Assembly: GCF_009176725.1 (NCBI RefSeq)
Contig: NZ_AP020337.1
Span: 186,001 to 250,000, forward strand
Source: Pseudomonas sp. KUIN-1
GTDB taxonomy: Bacteria > Pseudomonadota > Gammaproteobacteria > Pseudomonadales > Pseudomonadaceae
Reading direction: 5' to 3'
Length of the DNA: 64,000 bases
A model generated the notes under the pieces. That model had not been told where the DNA came from and searched no databases. It saw only the letters and a program-made list of their open reading frames with translations. A program made the position numbers and the translations under genes. Positions within the stretch are counted from its first letter, which is position 1. Each line of letters opens with the position of its first letter. Positions 57,945 through 64,000 of this stretch are shown here, in pieces.

Positions 57945-59153
57945 TTAAACCTGATTCATGCGGTCGGCGATAAAAGTGACCAGCTGGCGAGCGATCTTGG
58001 CCTTGCTGGTCTGGGCGAAAAGCGTTGCGTGCAACCCTCGGTCAATCACGCTGCAGGCGTTTTCCTCACTATTGAAGCCGATGCTCGGGTTCGCGACATC
58101 GTTGGCGACAATCAGGTCGAGGTTCTTGTCCTTGAGCTTGCGGGCAGCGTAGTCGAGCAGGTGTTCGGTCTCGGCGGCAAAGCCGACACTGAAGGGGCGA
58201 TCCGGGCGGGTTGCGATGGTCGCCAGAATATCCGGATTGCGCACCATCTGCAGCAGCAAGCCGTCACCGTTCGAAGGATCTTTCTTCAATTTGTGCGGGG
58301 CAACGACTTCCGGGCGGTAGTCGGCCACGGCTGCCGAGGCGATGAACAGGTCGCAGGGGATGGCCGCCTCACACGCTGCCAGCATGTCGCGGGCGCTGAC
58401 CACGTCGATACGCGAGACGCGATCAGGCGTAGGCAGGTTGACCGGCCCGGTGATCAGCGTGACGCGAGCGCCGGCTTCCACCGCCGCTTCGGCCAGTGCA
58501 AAGCCCATTTTTCCGGAGCTGTGGTTGGTGATGTAGCGCACCGGGTCGATGTTTTCCTGGGTCGGGCCTGCGGTGATCAGCACATGCTTGCCGGTCAGGG
58601 TCAGGCGCTGGAAGCAGTCGGCCGCGCACTGGGCCAGGTCGTCGGCCTCCAGCATGCGCCCGAAGCCGACATCGCCACACGCCTGACTGCCGGACGCCGG
58701 CCCGAACACACGAAAATCGCGCTCTTCGAGCAGGCGGGTATTGGCCTGCACGGAGGCGTCACGCCACATCGCCTGGTTCATCGCCGGGGCGATGGCGACA
58801 GTCGCGTCGGTGGCCAGCACGATGGTGGTCAGCAGGTCGTTGGCGATGCCTTGCGCCAGGCGCGCGATGAGGTCGGCGGTGGCCGGTGCGATGAGGATCA
58901 GGTCGGCCCATTTGGCCAGTTCGATATGGCCCATCGCGGCCTCGGCAGCCGGATCGAGAAGGTCCAGGTGCACAGGGTGCCCGGACAGGGCCTGCATGGT
59001 CAGCGGGGTGATGAACTCGGCCCCGCCCCGGGTCATGACCACACGCACTTCAGCGCCCTGATCGCGCAGGCGGCGGACCAGTTCAGCGCTCTTGTAGGCC
59101 GCGATGCCGCCGCCGACGCCAAGAACGATGCGTTTTCGATACAGCCGCTGCAT
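57945..59153 (-). CDS. coaBC: Bifunctional phosphopantothenoylcysteine decarboxylase/synthetase
   Basis: 402 residues from ATG 59153, preceded by AGG. The N-terminal CoaC flavoprotein domain (GVGGGIAAYKSAELVRRL, PAMNQAMW) and the C-terminal CoaB domain (ITAGPTQENIDPVRYITNHSSGKMG, KLKKDPSNG) are complete. It carries out two steps of coenzyme A synthesis from phosphopantothenate. A frame start at 59273 would add an unlikely 40 residues. Confidence 0.95.
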   Translation of the reverse strand: MQRLYRKRIVLGVGGGIAAYKSAELVRRLRDQGAEVRVVMTRGGAEFITPLTMQALSGHPVHLDLLDPAAEAAMGHIELAKWADLILIAPATADLIARLAQGIANDLLTTIVLATDATVAIAPAMNQAMWRDASVQANTRLLEERDFRVFGPASGSQACGDVGFGRMLEADDLAQCAADCFQRLTLTGKHVLITAGPTQENIDPVRYITNHSSGKMGFALAEAAVEAGARVTLITGPVNLPTPDRVSRIDVVSARDMLAACEAAIPCDLFIASAAVADYRPEVVAPHKLKKDPSNGDGLLLQMVRNPDILATIATRPDRPFSVGFAAETEHLLDYAARKLKDKNLDLIVANDVANPSIGFNSEENACSVIDRGLHATLFAQTSKAKIARQLVTFIADRMNQV

Positions 59154-59288
59154 AGACCTGCCTTTTTGGTCGAGTGAACACACGACGGCCATGACGCCTC
59201 CCCAGGCCAGATCGTCGTGCAAAAAAGATGGGCTAAGATAGCACAGCGACCGCACCGGAACAGCGGTGCCCAATCACATGGAGGTGCT

Positions 59289-59963
59289 ATGAGTATTCGC
59301 AGTTGGCCCGCGGCTGAACGCCCCCGGGAACGCTTGTTGGAGTTGGGGGCGGCGAGCCTTTCCGACGCCGAGTTGCTGGCTATCTTTTTACGCACCGGCG
59401 TGGCCGGAAAAAGCGCTGTAGACCTTGCGCGTCATCTGCTGAATCAATTTGACGGGCTCAGACCGTTACTGGATGCGGATCTGTCGGCATTCACCTCGCA
59501 ACTGGGGCTCGGGCCTGCCAAGTTCGCTCAGTTGCAGGCCGTGATGGAAATGGCGCGTCGGCACATGGCCGAGTCCCTGCGCCGTGAATCAGCGCTGGAA
59601 AACCCGACCCAGGTTCGCAGCTATCTCAAGGCCCTGCTGCGGCATGAGCCGCACGAAGTCTTCGGCTGCCTGTTTCTCGATAACAAGCACCGGGTCATGA
59701 CCTTCGAGATATTGTTTCGCGGGACGATCAACGCGTCTTATGTACACCCGCGCCAGGTGGTGAAACGCGCGATGGCGCACAACGCTGCCAGCCTGATCCT
59801 TTGTCACAACCATCCTTCCGGTATCACCACGCCCAGCCGTTCCGACATCGACCTGACCAAGCGCCTCAAGGAAGCACTGCTGCTGGTGGACGTTCATGTG
59901 CTTGACCACGTGATCGTTGGGGACGGCGAGCCACTGTCGATGGTGGAGCGCGGGCTGATGTAG
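59289..59963 (+). CDS. radC: RadC-family JAB-domain DNA repair protein
   Basis: 224 residues from ATG 59289, with GGAGG upstream. Helix-hairpin-helix-like N-terminus ([26 protein letters not shown]) and JAMM motif [16 protein letters not shown] (H, H, D), with an E in LFLDNKHRV region. Despite the name, a repair role is doubtful. Divergent from coaBC. Confidence 0.93.
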   Translation: MSIRSWPAAERPRERLLELGAASLSDAELLAIFLRTGVAGKSAVDLARHLLNQFDGLRPLLDADLSAFTSQLGLGPAKFAQLQAVMEMARRHMAESLRRESALENPTQVRSYLKALLRHEPHEVFGCLFLDNKHRVMTFEILFRGTINASYVHPRQVVKRAMAHNAASLILCHNHPSGITTPSRSDIDLTKRLKEALLLVDVHVLDHVIVGDGEPLSMVERGLM

Positions 59964-60032
59964 CGCCCACGCAGAGCGATAGGGTGGCACTCGGATTATC
60001 GTTCTCACGCTCTGCGTCCGGTCTTCAGACGG

Positions 60033-60063
60033 GGCGTGCCAATGCAGCAGGCATTGGCACGCC
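60033..60063. terminator. Strong hairpin between radC and the solute-binding protein gene
   Basis: GGCGTGCCAATGC (60033-60045) and GCATTGGCACGCC (60051-60063), perfect 13-bp stem with a 5-base loop, preceded by a REP-like 'ctcacgctctgcgtccg'. It lies between convergent genes. No T-tract, so either a factor-assisted terminator or just a repeat. Confidence 0.6.
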
Positions 60064-60096
60064 ATCACCCAGAGAGGCCGAGGTCAGTCTGGCGAC

Positions 60097-61683
60097 TTAC
60101 TTGACCTGCACCTTGTAGAAATCCTGCCTGCCGAACGGGCTGACCTGATAGCCAGTGACGTCCTTGCGCACCAGCGTAGCGGCTGTCGGGTGGGCGAGGG
60201 GGATCCACAGTGCCTGCTGTTGAATCTGCTGCTGGGCCTGGTGATACAGCTTGCTGCGCTCGGCCTGGCCGCTGACGGATTTACCGTCTGCGATCAGCTT
60301 GTCCAGTGTCTTGTCGCAATAGCGGGCGAAGTTGGTGCCCGATTGCACGGCCGCACACGAGAACTGCGGGGTCAGGAAGTTATCCGGGTCGCCATTGTCG
60401 CCCGCCCAGCCCATGAACAGCAGGTCATGCTCGCCAGCCTTGGCGCGGCGAATCAGCTCGCCCCACTCAATGATCTTGATCTCGGCATCGATGCCGACCT
60501 GTTTCAAATCAGCCTGCAGCAATTGAGCACCCAGGCTCGGGTTCGGATTCAGCAGGCTCCCGGAAGGTCGTGTCCAGATGGTGGTCTTCAAACCCTCTTT
60601 TACACCGGCCTTGGCCAGCAGCGCCTTGGCCTTGGCAACATCGTGCTGATAGCCGGGCAGGTCCTTGGCGTAACTCCAGGTGTTGGGCGGGTAAGGGCCG
60701 TTGGCCTTTTCAGCGGTGCCTTCGAACACGGCTTTCAGGTAATTGTCCCTGTCGAACGCCAGATTGATGGCCTGGCGAACTTCCGGCTTGTCGAACGGCG
60801 GGTGCTGGCTGTTGATCGCGACAAACGCGGTCATGAACGCTTCAGTTTTCTCCACCTTGAGCGAGTCGTCCTTGCTGGCTGCCTGAATATCCAGGGGCTT
60901 GGGCGAGAGCGCTATCTGGCATTCGTCCTGACGGATTTTCTGCAGGCGCACATTGGCGTCCGGGGTGATGGCATACACCAGCGTGTCGATATCAGATTTG
61001 CCGGCGAAGTAATCGTCGAACGCCTCGTAGCGCACCACAGCATCTTTCTGGAAGCGCTTGAACACGAACGGCCCGGTGCCGATCGGCTGACTGTTGAGTT
61101 TTTCCGGCGTGCCCGCTTTCAACAGCTGCGCAGTATATTCGGCTGAATAGATGGAGGCGAAACCCATGCTCAGCGTGGCCAGGAAGGTCGAGTCCGCATG
61201 GTTGAGCGTGAAGCGCACGGTGTGTGCATCAGGCGCTTCGATGCTCTTGATCAACGCGGGCAACTGCATGGACTGCGCATGCGGGAAACCGCTCTGGGCG
61301 ATCTTGTGCCACGGGTTCTGCGGGTCGAGCATGCGCTGGAAGCTGAACAGCACGTCATTCGCGCTCAGCTCGCGAGTCGGCTTGAAATAATCGGTGGTGT
61401 GGAATTTCACTCCGGGGTGCAGCTTGAAGTCGTACGTCAGGCCGTCTTTGGACACGGTCCAGCTATCTGCCAGGCTCGGCACCAGCTTGCCGCTCTTGGC
61501 ATCGAAGTCTACAAGGCGGTTCATCAGCACGTCGGCCGATGCGTTGGTGGTGGTCAGCGAGTTGTACTGTACAACGTCGAAGCCCTCGGGGCTGGCTTCG
61601 GTGCAGACCACAAGGTTCGATGCCTGGGCAGCGACGGGAAGCAGGAGTGGAACGAGTAAAAAAGGGAGTGCAGCTAGGCGCAT
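60097..61683 (-). CDS. ABC transporter substrate-binding protein, peptide/opine type (family 5)
   Basis: 528 residues. A signal peptide (MRLAALPFLLVPLLLPVAAQA) is followed by an SBP_bac_5 domain (VVCTEASPEGFDVVQYNS, FHTTDYFKPTRELSANDV, WGELIRRAKAGEHDLLFMGWAGDNGDPDNF). The periplasmic protein binds di- or oligopeptides (DppA-like). No permease or ATPase gene is adjacent, so it may be an orphan or serve a distant operon. Its last 33 bases are near a strong hairpin. Confidence 0.9.
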   Translation of the reverse strand: MRLAALPFLLVPLLLPVAAQASNLVVCTEASPEGFDVVQYNSLTTTNASADVLMNRLVDFDAKSGKLVPSLADSWTVSKDGLTYDFKLHPGVKFHTTDYFKPTRELSANDVLFSFQRMLDPQNPWHKIAQSGFPHAQSMQLPALIKSIEAPDAHTVRFTLNHADSTFLATLSMGFASIYSAEYTAQLLKAGTPEKLNSQPIGTGPFVFKRFQKDAVVRYEAFDDYFAGKSDIDTLVYAITPDANVRLQKIRQDECQIALSPKPLDIQAASKDDSLKVEKTEAFMTAFVAINSQHPPFDKPEVRQAINLAFDRDNYLKAVFEGTAEKANGPYPPNTWSYAKDLPGYQHDVAKAKALLAKAGVKEGLKTTIWTRPSGSLLNPNPSLGAQLLQADLKQVGIDAEIKIIEWGELIRRAKAGEHDLLFMGWAGDNGDPDNFLTPQFSCAAVQSGTNFARYCDKTLDKLIADGKSVSGQAERSKLYHQAQQQIQQQALWIPLAHPTAATLVRKDVTGYQVSPFGRQDFYKVQVK

Positions 61684-61870
61684 GGCGTTATTTCCTGTTC
61701 AGAAAGGGCCCCATCTGCCGGCGCAGTCTGGTGAGGGACTAACCCTAGACCATGTGCTGGCGCAGAACAATCGTCACGGCGCGACGAGCGGTCGATTTGC
61801 CTGTGCCCCCGCAGTGCTTGAGCATACCGCCTCGCGAGGCGTGATCATTCGGGTCAAAGTGCTTTGCCTG

Positions 61871-61899
61871 TTGTTGTGCCCAAGGCTTTCTGGTATAAA
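61871..61899 (+). promoter_or_regulatory. Promoter of rpmB-rpmG
   Basis: TTGTTG (61871-61876) and TATAAA (61894-61899) with a 17-base spacer, 149 bases before rpmB. The leader holds a hairpin CCAACCC-ATGCC-GGGTTGG (62004-62022), possibly for autogenous control. 61684-61870 is the upstream region of the binding-protein gene and shows no other gene. Confidence 0.6.
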
Positions 61900-62047
61900 G
61901 CAGCGCTCTTTTCTAGGGGCCCGGTTCCTTCACTGTAGGTGTAGCCGGTAAGACCCTTAAAGAAACGCGGCGCCTGGCGCCAAATGACTGAGAGATTAAG
62001 CGGCCAACCCATGCCGGGTTGGGCATGTGGTTTTAGAGGGCTGAGGC

Positions 62048-62281
62048 ATGTCGAGAGTATGTCAAGTTACCGGTAAGGGTCCGGTGACTGGGAATAACAT
62101 TTCCCACGCAAACAACAAAACCCGTCGTCGTTTCCTGCCAAACCTGCAGCATCATCGCTTCTGGGTTGAAGGCGAGAAGCGTTTTGTTCGTCTGCGCGTA
62201 TCTGCTAAAGGCATGCGTATCATCGACAAGCGTGGCATTGAAGTTGTGCTCGCTGAACTGCGTCGCGACGGCAAAATTTAA
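62048..62281 (+). CDS. rpmB: 50S ribosomal protein L28
   Basis: 77 residues: [29 protein letters not shown] is the L28 start and [14 protein letters not shown] end ([21 protein letters not shown]). It binds 23S rRNA near the exit site. It is followed 11 bases later by rpmG. Confidence 0.97.
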
Positions 62282-62292
62282 GGGAGAAAATC

Positions 62293-62448
62293 ATGCGTGA
62301 ATTGATCCGTTTGGTGTCGAGCGCTGGTACAGGCCATTTCTACACCACCGACAAGAACAAACGTACTACCCCGGATAAAATCGAAATCAAAAAATTCGAT
62401 CCGGTTGTACGCAAGCACGTGATCTACAAAGAAGGCAAAATCAAGTAA
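62293..62448 (+). CDS. rpmG: 50S ribosomal protein L33
   Basis: 51 residues ([20 protein letters not shown]), the zinc-free form lacking CxxC, usual for Pseudomonas. AGGGAG precedes the ATG. It ends before a strong terminator. Confidence 0.96.
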
Positions 62449-62465
62449 TTGATTCTGTCGGCTAC

Positions 62466-62493
62466 AAAAAAACCCGCTCTGGCGGGTTTTTTT
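62466..62493 (+). terminator. Terminator of rpmB-rpmG
   Basis: A7-CCCGC, loop TCTG, GCGGG-T7 (62466-62493), 18 bases after the rpmG stop. Confidence 0.92.
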
Positions 62494-62529
62494 GTGCCTG
62501 CGCTCCTGGCGTCGCTGCCAGGGTGGTAT

Positions 62530-62898
62530 TTATTTATCTGCAGCCGCCTCAAACACCACATAAATCTTGCGGCATGTTTCCAGCACCTCCCAGGTACCCT
62601 TGAAGCCTGCCGGGATCACGAAACGGTCGCCTGCGCGCAGGGTTTTCGCGTGGCCCTGCTCGTCGCGCAGGACTGAAACACCCTGCACAATCTCGCAATA
62701 CTCATGCTCTGAATAATTCACCTGCCACTGCCCGGGCTCGCCATTCCAGACGCCCGCGCTCATCTGTCCGCAGGGGCTGTTGTAGTGGTTGTAGAGGGTT
62801 TGTGCCGGGTCGCCCTTGAAGACTTTTTCCGGTGCAGGGCGATAGTGCTCGGCGGCGGTGCTGGCTTCACTGAAGTCGACGATGCTTTCGATGCTCAT
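62530..62898 (-). CDS. Cupin domain-containing protein
   Basis: 122 residues. A single cupin_3 (DUF861-type) barrel: YSEHEYCEIVQGVSVLRDEQG and LRAGDRFVIPAGFKGTWEVLE. The protein is small and soluble. Members include ureidoglycine-type enzymes and many of unknown function; the aldehyde dehydrogenase on the other side, divergent across 239 bases, suggests an amine-catabolism link, which is inference. Confidence 0.82.
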   Translation of the reverse strand: MSIESIVDFSEASTAAEHYRPAPEKVFKGDPAQTLYNHYNSPCGQMSAGVWNGEPGQWQVNYSEHEYCEIVQGVSVLRDEQGHAKTLRAGDRFVIPAGFKGTWEVLETCRKIYVVFEAAADK

Positions 62899-63137
62899 GA
62901 TGGGCCCCTTGTCCTGAATGCGTTGAAGGTTTGACGTGCGTGCAGCGCGTTAGTGCCTCGGCGCGCGTACGGAGCTGTTTAATAAAATCAACATAAAAGC
63001 ACCGTAGCGGCTATTTATGTCAAATATATTGGTTTTGTCGGGCCGCTGGTTTAGGGTAACGGCCGTCCTGAAAAATTTCAGATTGTGTCTTCAATCAACC
63101 ATGACACACCCACATTCAACAAGAGGAGGACATGCAA

Positions 63138-64000
63138 ATGACCACCCTGACTCGTGCTGACTGGGAGCAACGCGCCCGGAATTTGAAGATCGAAGGCCGT
63201 GCCTTCATTCAAGGTGAATACACCGCAGCCTCCTCCGGCGAGACGTTTGACTGCATCAGCCCGGTCGATGGCCGGTTGCTTGCCAAGGTTGCCAGCTGCG
63301 ACACCGCTGACGCGCAACGCGCCGTCGACAGCGCGCGCAGCGCCTTCAACTCCGGCGTCTGGTCACGACTGGCCCCGGCGAAACGCAAGGCCACCATGAT
63401 CCGTTTCGCGGGGTTGCTTGAGCAGAATGCTGAAGAGCTGGCCCTGCTTGAAACGCTGGACATGGGCAAGCCGATCAGCGACTCGCTGGGTGTCGACATA
63501 CCCGGCGGCGCCCGGGCCCTGAGCTGGAGCGGCGAGGCCATCGACAAGCTGTATGACGAAGTCGCGGCAACGCCTCATGACCAACTGGGCCTGGTAACAC
63601 GCGAGCCGGTGGGTGTCGTCGCCGCCATCGTACCGTGGAATTTTCCGCTGATGATGGCCTGCTGGAAGCTGGGGCCTGCCCTGTCCACCGGCAACTCGGT
63701 CATCCTCAAGCCCTCGGAAAAATCTCCGCTGACGGCCATTCGTATCGCACAACTGGCCATCGAGGCTGGCATTCCAGCGGGCGTGCTCAACGTACTGCCT
63801 GGCTATGGCCACACCGTCGGCAAGGCGCTTGCCCTGCATATGGATGTAGACACTGTGGTGTTCACCGGCTCGACCAAGATCGCCAAGCAACTGATGATCT
63901 ATGCGGGCGAATCGAACATGAAGCGCGTCTGGCTGGAAGCCGGCGGCAAGAGCCCGAATATCGTCTTTGCCGACGCGCCTGATTTGCAGGCCGCCGCCAG
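63138..64000 (+). CDS. Aldehyde dehydrogenase, KauB/PuuC-like (runs past the window end)
   Basis: The open frame continues off the right edge; 287 residues are seen. ATG 63138 is chosen because AGGAGG (63124-63129) is 8 bases upstream; an in-frame ATG at 63132 is only 2 bases from it. NAD-binding and active-site regions visible: IVPWNFPLMMACWKLGPAL, KPSEKSP, FTGSTKIAKQLM and LEAGGKSPNIV; the catalytic cysteine lies beyond the window. The best fit is gamma-(glutamylamino)butyraldehyde dehydrogenase of putrescine or 4-guanidinobutyrate breakdown, in line with Pseudomonas KauB. Confidence 0.85.
   Translation, partial: MTTLTRADWEQRARNLKIEGRAFIQGEYTAASSGETFDCISPVDGRLLAKVASCDTADAQRAVDSARSAFNSGVWSRLAPAKRKATMIRFAGLLEQNAEELALLETLDMGKPISDSLGVDIPGGARALSWSGEAIDKLYDEVAATPHDQLGLVTREPVGVVAAIVPWNFPLMMACWKLGPALSTGNSVILKPSEKSPLTAIRIAQLAIEAGIPAGVLNVLPGYGHTVGKALALHMDVDTVVFTGSTKIAKQLMIYAGESNMKRVWLEAGGKSPNIVFADAPDLQAAA

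Overview
The window looks like a chromosomal segment of a fluorescent pseudomonad, most likely of the Pseudomonas syringae group. This rests on recognisable Pseudomonas gene sequences and neighbourhoods: lptM-lysA-dapF-DUF484-xerC next to cyaY, glnK-amtB, recG beside oxyR, rpoZ-spoT-ridA, crc divergent from pyrE, argB-algC-dut-coaBC-radC-rpmB-rpmG, plus sutA and Pseudomonas-type REP sequences. Strain-level identity is inference.

Layout. 1-14.1 kb is core: the end of a dicarboxylate/glutamate symporter, cyaA, rnk, cyaY, the lysine/cell-wall cluster lysA-dapF running into xerC, then sutA, YjbQ, and the nitrogen operon glnK-amtB, preceded by a convincing sigma-54 promoter and NtrC site. 14.1-33.2 kb is accessory and inserted between ubiK and comM, which I recall as neighbours in other pseudomonads. 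It holds an AraC/SDR pair, an orphan VasX-like type VI effector with an overlapping membrane immunity gene, and then an AT-richer defence island. The island (about 21.7-33.2 kb) carries a membrane protein, an MBL-fold hydrolase, a small CxxC protein, an Mrr-like nuclease and a complete type II CBASS operon (capV-cdnA-cap2-cap3), and ends in a dead IS3-family element. It is marked by three versions of comM: a rotted relic (about 21.7 kb), a truncated 5' copy (23.2 kb) and the intact gene (33.25 kb). The last two share a roughly 325-bp direct repeat. This points to repeated insertion at, or recombination through, the 5' end of comM.

34.8-64 kb returns to core: CitMHS transporter, an HDOD protein, recG, an oxyR that is frameshifted in a run of seven A, exbB-exbD-tonB, the stringent-response and nucleotide genes ridA-spoT-rpoZ-gmk-yicC, rph, crc/pyrE, a 218-bp tandem repeat, argB, a long membrane-anchored form of algC, dut, coaBC, radC, a peptide-type solute-binding protein, ribosomal proteins L28 and L33, a cupin and the start of an aldehyde dehydrogenase.

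How the accessory genes may work together: cdnA would make a cyclic nucleotide on phage infection, capV would respond by degrading membrane phospholipid, and cap2/cap3 would attach and remove the C-terminus of CdnA from targets. The Mrr-like enzyme and MBL hydrolase are plausible further defence cargo, but no function is proven by sequence alone.
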